The notes beneath the pieces were generated by a model. The model was not told the origin of the DNA. It saw nothing but the letters and a program-made list of their open reading frames with translations, and made no database searches. DNA of 64,000 bases from Pseudofrankia inefficax (GTDB taxonomy: Bacteria > Actinomycetota > Actinomycetes > Frankiales > Frankiaceae): contig NC_014666.1 in assembly GCF_000166135.1 (NCBI RefSeq), positions 7,130,001 through 7,194,000 on the forward strand. Direction: 5' to 3'. How positions within the stretch are numbered: position 1 is the stretch's first letter; every line of letters begins with the position of its first letter. This document shows positions 35,619-43,202 of the stretch, in pieces. The position numbers were made by a program, and so were the translations under genes.

Positions 35619-36053
35619 TTATCCGGTGACGATGAGGACGTGACCGTCGTGGGAACGAATAGCGGGTGGTCCGTCACGAAGGGCGTCGAGGAGACGGACA
35701 GCGTATGCCTGGTCCATGTGATTCTCGACCTCGACGGGGCTCATCCACCGAACGGCAGTGGACTCATCGCTCGTACGCGCTACACCTCCGATGATGCGGC
35801 ATCGGAACACAAGCGCGACGACGCCAATCAGCATGTTCTTGTAGACGCCTGTAAGGGCCTCGGGTTGGACCTGATATCCGGTCTCTTCTTCGACTTCGCG
35901 GCGTAGGCCATGGTGGATGTCCTCGTCCAGCTCAAGGACGCCGCCAGGGAGTTCCCAGTGAGCGTTGTCACGGCGCTGAATCGTGAGGATCTGCCCGTCG
36001 GCGTTTACGACGGCGGCGCCGACACTGACGGAGTGACGCGGCGCGGGGCTCAT
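35619..36053 (-). CDS. Nudix hydrolase (Pif-like candidate)
   Basis: A 144-aa hydrolase of nucleoside diphosphates linked to X. The Nudix box is complete: GGVLELDEDIHHGLRREVEEETGY fits G-x5-E-x7-REUxEExGU. The start at 36053 has GGAGG 7 nt upstream. It is divergent from a GntR regulator, with an operator-like palindrome between them. In the Streptomyces AICE pSAM2, the transfer inhibitor Pif carries a Nudix motif and KorSA is a GntR repressor. This pair could serve the same switch, but that is inference. Confidence 0.88.
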   Translation of the reverse strand: MSPAPRHSVSVGAAVVNADGQILTIQRRDNAHWELPGGVLELDEDIHHGLRREVEEETGYQVQPEALTGVYKNMLIGVVALVFRCRIIGGVARTSDESTAVRWMSPVEVENHMDQAYAVRLLDALRDGPPAIRSHDGHVLIVTG

Positions 36054-36074
36054 AAGTGATCCTCCGATGTACAG

Positions 36075-36094
36075 TGGTCCACTGGACTGGACCA
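36075..36094. promoter_or_regulatory. Operator-like palindrome between the Nudix and GntR genes
   Basis: TGGTCCA-CTGGAC-TGGACCA is a perfect 7-bp inverted repeat with a 6-bp spacer, 15 bp before the gntR GTG. It is well placed to autoregulate gntR and repress the Nudix gene. Related TGGT/ACCA palindromes recur downstream of gntR. Confidence 0.6.
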
Positions 36095-36108
36095 GTGTAG
36101 GAGGGTCC

Positions 36109-36882
36109 GTGAGCCTGGGCATCGACCCGGCAAGCGACCGCGCCGCCTTCCGGCAGATCGCGGATCGTCTGCGTGATGAGATCGAGTCCGGAGAGCTCCC
36201 ACCGGGTGCCAAGCTCCCGAGTGAGCGCGCCCTCATGGATGCCTACGGGACGGCAAGGGGCACGATCCGGGAGGCGATCGCGCTGCTTCGCTCCGAGGGC
36301 CTCGTGACTGTCGAGCACGGCCGAGGTGCGTTCGTACGCCGTCGTCCGCCCGTCCGCCGACTGGCAAGTGATCGATTCGCGCGGCAACACCGTGACCGGG
36401 GCAAGGCCGCCTACCTCGTCGAGCTGGAGGCGGAAGGGCGTCGGCCCGACGTGCAGGTTCTGTACGTTGGCCCCGGCCCGGCGCCGGCCGACGTGGCAGC
36501 CCGACTCGGCCTGGACGAGGGCGGGACGGTGCTCATCCGTCGGCGGATGTATCTAGCGGACGGCGAGCCAATGGAGACTGCGACGTCGTACGTCCCGTGG
36601 GGGATCGCCGAAGGTACGGCGATGACCGAGGCCCAGACGGGTCCGGGTGGGATCTACGCGCGGATCGAAGAGCAAGGTCACCGCCTCGGACGGTTCTCCG
36701 AGGAAGTCACCGCGCGCATGCCGACTGACGAGGAGCGCCGCGCCCTGCGGCTAGTCCCAGGTACGCCGGTCATTGGGCTGGTCAGGACGGCATTCGCCGA
36801 GTCTGGTACGGCCGTGGAGGTTTGCGACACGGTACTAGCCGCTGATCGCTACGTGCTGTCGTACGAACTTCCCGCACGCTAG
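36109..36882 (+). CDS. GntR family regulator (HutC/UTRA type, KorSA-like)
   Basis: A 257-aa regulator. The N-terminal winged helix (FRQIADRLRDEIESGELPPG, KLPSERALMDAYGTARGTIREAI) matches GntR. The C-terminal part (LIRRRMYLADGEPMETATSYVP, with Gly/Arg/Tyr pattern) is a UTRA ligand-binding domain. GTG 36109 is chosen because AGGAGGG lies just upstream; an earlier ATG would include the operator. KorSA of pSAM2 belongs to this type and represses replication and transfer. The ligand is unknown. Candidate operators lie on both sides of the gene. Confidence 0.87.
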   Translation: MSLGIDPASDRAAFRQIADRLRDEIESGELPPGAKLPSERALMDAYGTARGTIREAIALLRSEGLVTVEHGRGAFVRRRPPVRRLASDRFARQHRDRGKAAYLVELEAEGRRPDVQVLYVGPGPAPADVAARLGLDEGGTVLIRRRMYLADGEPMETATSYVPWGIAEGTAMTEAQTGPGGIYARIEEQGHRLGRFSEEVTARMPTDEERRALRLVPGTPVIGLVRTAFAESGTAVEVCDTVLAADRYVLSYELPAR

Positions 36883-36902
36883 TCTCTGCAAGCCCGTTGC
36901 CA

Positions 36903-36952
36903 ACTGGTTCTGTACCAGTCATAGTGGTCTAGGCGAGTGGACGACTAGACCA
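36903..36952. promoter_or_regulatory. Two further operator-like palindromes before the transfer operon
   Basis: ACTGGT-TCTGT-ACCAGT (36903–36919) and TGGTCTA-N14-TAGACCA (36925–36952) share the TGGT/ACCA half-site with the gntR operator. They precede the long plus-strand operon that begins at 36995. The simplest reading is that the GntR protein also represses that operon. Confidence 0.5.
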
Positions 36953-36994
36953 ATCGCTCTCCCTCCACCAGAGCGCTCAGAGGGGCACCGTCAC

Positions 36995-37048
36995 ATGCCG
37001 ATCGTCCACATTGCCCACTACCTCGACCTGCAGGACGACGACCGGTGA
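36995..37048 (+). CDS. 17-aa leader peptide ORF
   Basis: ATG 36995 follows AGGGG at 9 nt and encodes MPIVHIAHYLDLQDDDR. Its TGA overlaps the next gene's GTG by 4 bp, the coupling pattern used throughout this operon. It may be a translational coupler or a short functional peptide. Confidence 0.45.
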   Translation: MPIVHIAHYLDLQDDDR

Positions 37049-37467
37049 GGCGCTCGCATGCGGACGACGGGCCCGAGACGATTGCCCTCGCCCGAGAGGC
37101 GGCTGAGGCGATCCGCCGGATCAACCATCTGACGATCGCGAGCGATGGGGGGTTTACCTACCCGTCGGAGTTCGAGAGCACGATCCGCCCGCTCAGCGCG
37201 GCGGCCTACGGGGTGACGCAGGCGTTGCGCCAGGTGGCGGCGATCGCGGACGAGCTGCTAGCGGAACACCCGGGTCTCTACGACGACAGGCGCCCACGCA
37301 GCCGAGGCCAGGGGCAGAACACTCTGGCGGACGCGCTGATGACGTTGGCCGAGGCGGGCCCGTTGGCCGAGACGCTCGGCCGGACGCTCGACCGCGCGGC
37401 TGGGTGCCTGTCGCACCTGGGCATCGCCGAGCCGTCGACTGCCAGCGGCCGGCGGGCTGCCCGATGA
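37045..37467 (+). CDS. Hypothetical element protein
   Basis: A 140-aa soluble, helical protein (TIALAREAAEAIRRINHL, GVTQALRQVAAIADELLAEHPGLY). No known domain is recognised. It overlaps the leader ORF upstream and the next gene downstream by 4 bp each (GTGA and ATGA). It is an early gene of the regulated operon, where AICEs often carry small proteins of unknown role. Confidence 0.65.
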   Translation: MRRSHADDGPETIALAREAAEAIRRINHLTIASDGGFTYPSEFESTIRPLSAAAYGVTQALRQVAAIADELLAEHPGLYDDRRPRSRGQGQNTLADALMTLAEAGPLAETLGRTLDRAAGCLSHLGIAEPSTASGRRAAR

Positions 37468-37766
37468 GCGTGACGACGCCATCCGAGCTGGATCAGGCCC
37501 GTCGCGAGATCGCAGCCCTCGCTCACCTGGGCATCGACCTGGCCACGAAGCGGGAGCGCGTCCTGACGCATCTCGAATGCGCCCGTCAGGTTCTCGCGGG
37601 GCCGACGGCTCCCGACGACGAGGACCGCCTCTGGTGGGCGCGGGAGCTGCCGCGCTTGGAGGCCGAGCTGGCAGCGCTGAACGAGCTACTCGATCAGCGT
37701 GCCGCAGCTGGCGTCGCCGAGGCGGAGACCAGCAATGGGGCGGTGAGCCTTTCGGCCGCTTCATAA
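37464..37766 (+). CDS. Hypothetical coiled-coil protein
   Basis: A 100-aa protein starting MSVTTPSELDQARREI. Two heptad-like helices (RREIAALAHLGIDLATKRERVL and WARELPRLEAELAALNELLDQ) suggest a helical hairpin or dimer. No family is known. The start overlaps the upstream stop (ATGA). A hairpin follows, closing this small gene pair. Confidence 0.65.
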   Translation: MSVTTPSELDQARREIAALAHLGIDLATKRERVLTHLECARQVLAGPTAPDDEDRLWWARELPRLEAELAALNELLDQRAAAGVAEAETSNGAVSLSAAS

Positions 37767-37779
37767 CTTGATCGTCGAC

Positions 37780-37825
37780 CTGGGGCGCGGCGTCCCAACC
37801 GCCAAGAAGAGTCGCCGCGCCCCAG
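37780..37825 (+). terminator. Perfect 13-bp stem hairpin
   Basis: CTGGGGCGCGGCG pairs fully with CGCCGCGCCCCAG, with a 20-nt loop. It lies between the coiled-coil gene and the next ribosome site. It may terminate or attenuate transcription between early and later genes of the operon. Confidence 0.6.
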
Positions 37826-37864
37826 CCCCTCACCACCCAGCTGGGACAGCAAGGAGCTTCCATC

Positions 37865-38038
37865 ATGGCGCACTACACCTGTGGTGACTGTGGCGCCGTC
37901 TCGGACGAGGTCAAGACCCCGGCCGAGGCCCGCCAGTTGCTAGGCACTCACCAGACCTACTTCTGCCGCCCCCTCCCCCGGACCGCCCCGACATCCACGC
38001 CGGTCGTCACACCAGCAGGTCAGGGCGGCGCCCGATGA
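37865..38038 (+). CDS. Small zinc-finger-like protein
   Basis: A 57-aa protein, ATG behind AAGGAG. YTCGDCGAVSDEV and LGTHQTYFCRP give Cys-x2-Cys … His-x5-Cys, a plausible zinc site. A Pro/Thr-rich tail follows. The stop overlaps the next start (ATGA), tying it to the excisionase-like gene. Confidence 0.6.
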   Translation: MAHYTCGDCGAVSDEVKTPAEARQLLGTHQTYFCRPLPRTAPTSTPVVTPAGQGGAR

Positions 38039-38298
38039 GCGCCGTGACGGTCGGGGTCGGCTCAGGCCGAGCCATCGCGATCACGCAAGGCGCAGACGGC
38101 CCGAGCGAGCACCCCCTGATGACCGTGCCAGAGGCGGCCAAGGCTCTGCGGGTTTCGGAAATGACGATCCGCCGCGCGATCCACAGCGGCGAGATGCCGT
38201 TCGTGAAGATCGGCCGGGCCTACCGCGTGCCGCGTTCCTTCGTCACTGGCGTCTTGGCGCAGGCCGACCAGGCCGCCTCGCAGGGTGGTGCCAGTTGA
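38035..38298 (+). CDS. xis: Excisionase-like helix-turn-helix protein
   Basis: An 87-aa protein with an HTH_17/MerR-like excisionase fold. The core reads MTVPEAAKALRVSEMTIRRAI … GEMPFVKIGRAYRVPRS. These proteins bend DNA near att sites and direct tyrosine integrases towards excision. It lies far from int, in the replication/transfer operon, as in several AICEs. The ATG overlaps the upstream stop. Confidence 0.82.
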   Translation: MSAVTVGVGSGRAIAITQGADGPSEHPLMTVPEAAKALRVSEMTIRRAIHSGEMPFVKIGRAYRVPRSFVTGVLAQADQAASQGGAS

Positions 38299-38921
38299 GC
38301 ACCGCCCTGTCCCCTCACTGGCAGCACCGTGCGGCGTGCCGTACGGCCGACCCCGACCTGTTCACCGCCGACCATCGGCACCCTGGCCGGGCCCGCACGA
38401 TCTGCGCGTCGTGCCCGGTGCGGCGTGACTGCCTCGCCGACGAGCTGTCCTCCGGACTGCACCCGGGCGGTATCCGCGCCGGTATTGGCGAAGACGACCT
38501 GGAGCTGCTCGCGCGGACCATCACCGTCTACCGGGCGATGGTCGCCGACTGGCACCTGTCTCTGACGGAGCTGGCCGGTCGTCGGGAGGCCGTCGGCAAG
38601 CTGGACGCGACCCGCGCGCTGCGGACCCTGGCGGCCGCCGTCGCCGAGAGCGCCGACACGACGGTCGCGCTCGCGCTGAGCACTGCGGCGAACGCGCCCG
38701 CTGGCGAGATGGCGGCCGCGCAGAAGGCCCACCGGACGACGCTCGGGCGCCTGGCGGCCGCGGAGCGCGCGGCCGGCGAGTCCGGGGCGTCGCCGGACAT
38801 GGCCCGCTGGCGGCTGCGACTGGAGACCCGCGCCAGCGAGGCCGCGCAGACCGCTACCCCGACCCCGAGTCCATCGCCTGCCCCCGTCCCGGCCGGCCCG
38901 TCGCTGGCGGGTGCGGCGTGA
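38295..38921 (+). CDS. WhiB-like protein with C-terminal extension
   Basis: A 208-aa protein. Residues 8–60 have the WhiB cysteine set: AACRTADPDLF, then ICASCPVRRDCL (Cys-x2-Cys-x5-Cys), expected to hold a [4Fe-4S] cluster. The turn motif usually GVWGG reads GGIRAG, so sigma-factor contact may differ. The remaining 140 residues are helical Ala-rich sequence and a Pro/Thr tail. The start is TTG overlapping the upstream TGA, which is unusual. It may regulate element genes in response to redox or nitric oxide. Confidence 0.78.
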   Translation: MSTALSPHWQHRAACRTADPDLFTADHRHPGRARTICASCPVRRDCLADELSSGLHPGGIRAGIGEDDLELLARTITVYRAMVADWHLSLTELAGRREAVGKLDATRALRTLAAAVAESADTTVALALSTAANAPAGEMAAAQKAHRTTLGRLAAAERAAGESGASPDMARWRLRLETRASEAAQTATPTPSPSPAPVPAGPSLAGAA

Positions 38922-39685
38922 CGGCCCCGGCCGCGTCGGCGCCGGTGTACGGCCCGGGGCTCGCTATGTCGGTGGAGCTGCCAGCGGCCGGCGACCCGTG
39001 GGACCTGGTGGTCGCGCTGGCGAAGGCGTGGGACCTGGACGACGCCACCATCGAGGGCGCCAGCGAGCGCGGCGCGCTGACGGTCACCTCGCCGGACCGG
39101 TCCCGGGTGCTGATCATGGCGACCAGGTCGGATGTGGTCCGGCTGCGACTGCTGGTGACCGCCCCGCAGGCCCAGGCCCGCGGGGTCCTGGCCGACGCGC
39201 TCGAGGAACTCGGAGCGTGGGCCGCCGAGGCCGGGGTGGCCGGCTGGCGGTGGAAGGCGGATGGCTGCGCGGGCTGGCACTGCGGCGGCTCGTCCTGCCT
39301 GACGGCGCCGGACGGGCCGGTCGCGGCGGCGTGGCGGGTCGCCTGGTGGCGCCGGCTGGTCGGCCGGGTGCTCGCGGAACTCGGCATGGTCAGCGCGTAC
39401 GGGGTCGCCGCCTCGGTCGCGCTCTACGTGCTGGTGCGCTGGCCGGGAGAGAAGCCCCCGGGCGCGGGCGCGTGGGTCGGGTACCGCTGGATGTACGCGG
39501 CCGGTGACCCGGCCCGCAGCGTGCCGGTCGCGTTGGCCGCGTACGCGGCCGGGCGGCTGCTGCTGGTCGCGGCCGCGCTGTTCGACCGGCCGGCGCAGGT
39601 TCGGCGCGCGGAGGTCCGCGCCGCCGTCGGTCCGGTCGTGCTGGCGGTCACCGGCGCGCTGCTCGGAGCGGGGTGGCTGCGGTGA
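38918..39685 (+). CDS. Hypothetical membrane protein upstream of the SpdB-like gene
   Basis: A 255-aa protein. The N-terminal 110 residues are soluble alpha/beta (PWDLVVALAKAW, VLADALEELGAWAAEAG). A CAGWHCGGSSC cluster follows, and then about three hydrophobic helices (VSAYGVAASVALYVLV, VALAAYAAGRLLLVAAALF, GPVVLAVTGALLGAGW). It overlaps both neighbours by 4 bp (GTGA). Its position beside the DUF2637 gene suggests a role in plasmid-spread functions. Confidence 0.65.
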   Translation: MTAPAASAPVYGPGLAMSVELPAAGDPWDLVVALAKAWDLDDATIEGASERGALTVTSPDRSRVLIMATRSDVVRLRLLVTAPQAQARGVLADALEELGAWAAEAGVAGWRWKADGCAGWHCGGSSCLTAPDGPVAAAWRVAWWRRLVGRVLAELGMVSAYGVAASVALYVLVRWPGEKPPGAGAWVGYRWMYAAGDPARSVPVALAAYAAGRLLLVAAALFDRPAQVRRAEVRAAVGPVVLAVTGALLGAGWLR

Positions 39686-40785
39686 GCCGCCAGCATGGAG
39701 GGTCCGAGGCGGACGGCGTGGCCAAGGGGCAGGTGTCGTCGTCGGCGACGATCGGCCTGGCCGTGATCGCCCTGGTCTGGATCGGCGGCGCGATCTGGTC
39801 GTTCTACGACCAGAAGCAGTTCGCCCAAGAGCTCGGCTTCATCGGCCCGGTGCTCCCGCTGGTCGTCGACGGGCTACCGATCGGTCTCGGCCTCATCGCG
39901 CTGGACGCGTCGCTGGAAGGCGAGACGGCACTCGGCGTGCGTCTTGGGATGGCGCTCGCGGTCTGCCTCTCGCTGGGGTCGAACGGGCTGTACGCCTGGT
40001 GGCACAGCCACGACGTGACGACGGTCGTCGTCGCGGTCGCGCCGGTGCTCGTCTCGGCGATCGCGTTCGAGCTGGCGCTCGGCGCGATCCGCAAGCGGAT
40101 CAAGCGGCGGCGCGGGGATCTCCCGACCCGGGCGCCGCGGGAGCGGGTCCCGGAGCTGCGCCTGATCCGGGTGCTGCTCGACCCGTTCCACGAGCTGTCC
40201 CAGTGGCGGCGCACCGTGCTGGCGGCGACGAACCCGGCCGCCGCCCCGGCGACCCGCGAGGCACTGGCCCGGCTGGTCGCCGCCGTCGATCAGCTCACCC
40301 CTGGCGAGATCGAGCCGCCGGCTCTCCAGGACCTGGCGGCGGCGCCCCGACTTCTCGCCGCCAGCGAGCGAGACGAGACGCCCGCGCTGTCGCGTCGCGC
40401 CGAGACAAAAGCTCTCCCCGCGTCTCGCCCGCAGCGAGACGTCTCGTCTCGGCCCTCGCGAGACGTCTCGTCTCGACCGAAGGCGGCACCCGCGTCTCGC
40501 GTCGCCGAGACGACCGGGGCGGGCGTGTCTCGGTCGTCCGGCGTCGAGTCACCGCGACGGGATTCGCAGCGCTCCAAGATGGCCGACTACGCGCGCAGCC
40601 AGCTCGACGCGGGCGTGGAGATCAGTGGTGCGGACCTCGACCGGATGTTCGGCACCACCAACTACGGCTCGAAGATCCTGCGCGAGCTGCGCTCCCAGCA
40701 CGACGCGGCGCAGCCCGAGGCTGCCCCCGTAGCGGTGCCGGCGCAGCTGGCGCCGGCTGGCGGCCTGGCGGTGGCCGATGCCTAG
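39682..40785 (+). CDS. DUF2637 / SpdB-like transfer protein
   Basis: A 367-aa protein. Residues about 15–130 form four membrane helices of the DUF2637 family (ATIGLAVIALVWIGGAIWSFYDQ, GPVLPLVVDGLPIGLGLIAL). DUF2637 proteins are found with spread (spd) genes of actinobacterial conjugative elements and may help mycelial dissemination. A low-complexity Ser/Arg region (DVSSRPSRDVSSRP) at 230–290 is encoded by the GTCTCG array listed separately. The C-terminal HTH-like ELDAGVEISGADLDRMFGTT-type segment may bind DNA. The GTG at 39682 overlaps the upstream stop. Confidence 0.82.
   Translation: MSRQHGGSEADGVAKGQVSSSATIGLAVIALVWIGGAIWSFYDQKQFAQELGFIGPVLPLVVDGLPIGLGLIALDASLEGETALGVRLGMALAVCLSLGSNGLYAWWHSHDVTTVVVAVAPVLVSAIAFELALGAIRKRIKRRRGDLPTRAPRERVPELRLIRVLLDPFHELSQWRRTVLAATNPAAAPATREALARLVAAVDQLTPGEIEPPALQDLAAAPRLLAASERDETPALSRRAETKALPASRPQRDVSSRPSRDVSSRPKAAPASRVAETTGAGVSRSSGVESPRRDSQRSKMADYARSQLDAGVEISGADLDRMFGTTNYGSKILRELRSQHDAAQPEAAPVAVPAQLAPAGGLAVADA
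40369..40532. repeat. GTCTCG/CGAGAC array inside the SpdB-like gene
   Basis: Thirteen copies of the hexamer, in both orientations, lie within 164 bp. They include two identical 17-mers CGAGACGTCTCGTCTCG at 40435 and 40459. Chance expectation is about 0.1 copies. TraB-type translocases bind short repeats in a clt locus, so this could be the transfer locus, although it also encodes a Ser/Arg linker. Confidence 0.7.
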
Positions 40786-41071
40786 TCCAGGGGCCAGCCG
40801 TCCACCGCGCGTCCTCAGCCGGGTCGAGTCGCGCCAGGTCCGTCGCAAGGAGCTGTTCACCCGCCGTCTCGGTACGGCCCGCCGGCCGGCGGACCGGCTG
40901 CTGATCAGCATCGACTACCTGCGCGGCGCGGCCAGCGACGCCGACCCCGCGGCCGTCGAGCACGAGGTCGACCAGCTGGTCCGCCAGGTGGTCGAGGCCG
41001 TCGGACGGCTGCACAAGGCAACCCTGCGGCCGGCCCGGCCGGCCCGGCCGGCGAGGAAGGCCAGCCGATGA
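40778..41071 (+). CDS. Hypothetical basic protein
   Basis: A 97-aa Arg-rich protein (SRVESRQVRRKELFTRRLGTARR). A central helix (AVEHEVDQLVRQVVEAVGRL) is followed by a PARPARPARKA tail. The charge suggests nucleic-acid or membrane contact. It overlaps the SpdB-like gene by 8 bp and the next gene by 4 bp. Family unknown. Confidence 0.6.
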   Translation: MPSPGASRPPRVLSRVESRQVRRKELFTRRLGTARRPADRLLISIDYLRGAASDADPAAVEHEVDQLVRQVVEAVGRLHKATLRPARPARPARKASR

Positions 41072-42528
41072 GCACCGAGGGTGACCGTCCGGTGGACCGT
41101 CCGGCGGACAGTCGAGGGCCGGCCGGCGGGCCCGCTGGAGGGGGTCACCACGCGTCCCCACGCGCACGCACGCGCATACGCGAGGCCCGGCGGACAGTCA
41201 AGCCGCCGGCCGCGTTGACGGCGCGTGAGCGGCTCGGCCGCTGGTTCACCGAGGCCTGCGCGGGCTGCGGGGTCGCCGTCGGGGGCGAGCACGAGGACCT
41301 GTGTGACTGGGCGACCTGCCTGACTACTGGCGACCAGCGATTGATGTGCGGCGACCGCTGCGGGGGTTGCGGCCAGGACGTGTGGACCGGCGCGGACCAC
41401 GGGACGGCCGAGGCCATCGAGTTCGGCTGGTACGGCCGGTTCACCGACCGCGACGCCGAGGGCCGGGAGAGCGGGTCGTGGGTGCGCTGCGGCCCGGACG
41501 ACCCGGACGCGAGCCCCGACACCGGCCGGGCGCTGCAGGAGGCCGACTGGGACCCCCAGGCCCTGCGCTGGCGGCTGATCCGGAAGAACTGCCCCCACTG
41601 CTCGGTACCGGTCGGCGCCGGCCATGACGCCCGCTGCTCGTGGGCGGTGTGCCTGGCGACGGGCGCCCGCCGCTGGCTGGCGTGCCGGGGCCGCTGCGGC
41701 ACTGGCTGCGGCCAGGACGCGTGGACCGGCGTCGACCCGACCGAGAGCGCCGCCGCCGACTTCGGCTGGTGGTGCGAGCCCGTGGACCCGTCGTCACGGG
41801 ACCACGGGCCTGCAAGCCCCCAGGGCGACGGACGGGCGGACCCGCAGGCCGAGGCCGGGCAGCCCCGCTGGGCGCCGTGCCTACCAGGCACCCCGGGTGC
41901 CCGCGCGGATGTGGCGCGGGTGGAAGCGCACGCGGTGTGGGACGCGGCGGCGCGCCGCTGGTGCCTGTCCGAGCCGCAGGACACCGCCTGGACGCCGCCC
42001 CTGCCACCCACGGCCGACCAGGAAGGAGACGACGACCAGGAAGAGGAGCCCGCGATGGACGCCGGGACAGACACCACGACCGAGACCCGGCCCCGGCCGC
42101 GCCGGCGCGGCCGCGCAACGGCCGGGGCCGGAGAGGAGATGGCGGGGCACGGCGAACTCGTCGAGGCGCCGCGGATCGCCGCCGCCGTCGACGACGACGG
42201 GGGCGAGCACGAGGTCGAGGCGGCCGGCTGGACGCACACGCTGGCCTGGCTGGCGGGGTTGGCGTTCGGGGACCTGGCGGTGCTGACGGTGCCGGCGCTG
42301 TGGAACGCGCCGCGCTCGTCGCTGGCGGATCTTCAGCGCTACGCCAAGGACGGGGACTGGTGTGAGCCGGACTCCCGCTGGCTGCGGCTGGCGGGGCTGG
42401 CCTACTTCTGGCTGTTCGCGGTCTGGGTCTGCGGCGCCCTGGACCTGGTGGACCGCCTCGTGCAGCGCCCCGGCCGCCTCGGCGTGGCCGGACTGCTCGG
42501 CCTGATCGTCTGGCTGGTGCTGCGGTGA
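41068..42528 (+). CDS. Cys-rich membrane protein with duplicated zinc-ribbon-like modules
   Basis: A 486-aa protein. Two related Cys modules lie at about 65–105 (CAGCGVAVGGEHEDLCDWATC … CGGCGQDVWTG, written in parts) and 175–220 (CPHCSVPVGAGHDARCSWAVC … CGTGCGQDAWTG). Each could bind zinc. A charged linker follows, then two hydrophobic helices near the C-terminus (FGDLAVLTVPALW and YFWLFAVWVCGALDLV). An in-frame ATG at 42055 with GAGGAG 9 nt upstream could make a shorter membrane form. Function unknown; the ATG overlaps the upstream stop. Confidence 0.65.
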   Translation: MSTEGDRPVDRPADSRGPAGGPAGGGHHASPRARTRIREARRTVKPPAALTARERLGRWFTEACAGCGVAVGGEHEDLCDWATCLTTGDQRLMCGDRCGGCGQDVWTGADHGTAEAIEFGWYGRFTDRDAEGRESGSWVRCGPDDPDASPDTGRALQEADWDPQALRWRLIRKNCPHCSVPVGAGHDARCSWAVCLATGARRWLACRGRCGTGCGQDAWTGVDPTESAAADFGWWCEPVDPSSRDHGPASPQGDGRADPQAEAGQPRWAPCLPGTPGARADVARVEAHAVWDAAARRWCLSEPQDTAWTPPLPPTADQEGDDDQEEEPAMDAGTDTTTETRPRPRRRGRATAGAGEEMAGHGELVEAPRIAAAVDDDGGEHEVEAAGWTHTLAWLAGLAFGDLAVLTVPALWNAPRSSLADLQRYAKDGDWCEPDSRWLRLAGLAYFWLFAVWVCGALDLVDRLVQRPGRLGVAGLLGLIVWLVLR

Positions 42529-43169
42529 ACGGCGTCGCCGCCGGCGGCGGCTGGACCGTGGGTCTGCTCGCCGGCGCCTACCTGGCCTGGCGGTGGCGCC
42601 ATCCGCTGGTCGCCATCGGGCTCGTCCTGGCCGCCGCCGTCTCCGGCGGGCTGATCCCCGTGCTGGCCGCCGGCGGCGGAGCCGCTGGCGGGCCGCTGGC
42701 GGCCGGGGCTCCGGTCCCGGCCGCCTACCGGCCGTGGGTCGAGCGGGCGGGCAGCTTCTGCCCGCAGATCAGCCCGGCGCTGATCGCCGCCCAGCTCTCC
42801 CAGGAGTCCGGCTTCAACCCGAACGCCCGCGGCAGCTCCGGTGAGCAGGGGATCGCCCAGTTCATGCCCCGCACCTGGCCGAGCTGGGCGACCGACGCGA
42901 ACCACAACGGCCCGCCGTCCCCGCTGGACCCGCCCGACGCCATCGAGGCCCAGGGCCACTTCATGTGCCACCTCGCCGGCGCCGCCAGCGCCGGTGTCTC
43001 CACCGGGCGGCTGCACGGCAACGTCACCGCGCTCGCGCTGGCCGGCTACAACGCCGGCTTCGGCGCGGTCCAGGCCGCCGGCGGCCTACCGGCCATCCCC
43101 TCGACCCGCGCCTACGTCACCCACATCACCAATTTGGCCGACCGCTACGCCGACCCGTCCCGCCTCTAA
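42525..43169 (+). CDS. Lytic transglycosylase of the transfer apparatus
   Basis: A 214-aa cell-wall hydrolase. One or two N-terminal hydrophobic segments anchor or export it. The SLT fold spans about 70–205. AAQLSQESGFNPNARG holds the catalytic Glu, GEQGIAQFMPRTW is the second motif, and ALAGYNAGFGAVQAAGG is the third. It likely opens peptidoglycan locally for DNA passage. The GTG overlaps the upstream stop, and TM/SLT genes follow the same order in many AICEs. Confidence 0.85.
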   Translation: MNGVAAGGGWTVGLLAGAYLAWRWRHPLVAIGLVLAAAVSGGLIPVLAAGGGAAGGPLAAGAPVPAAYRPWVERAGSFCPQISPALIAAQLSQESGFNPNARGSSGEQGIAQFMPRTWPSWATDANHNGPPSPLDPPDAIEAQGHFMCHLAGAASAGVSTGRLHGNVTALALAGYNAGFGAVQAAGGLPAIPSTRAYVTHITNLADRYADPSRL

Positions 43170-43202
43170 CGCCTCACCCCTTCCCCTGACAGGAGCCCTG
43201 AC

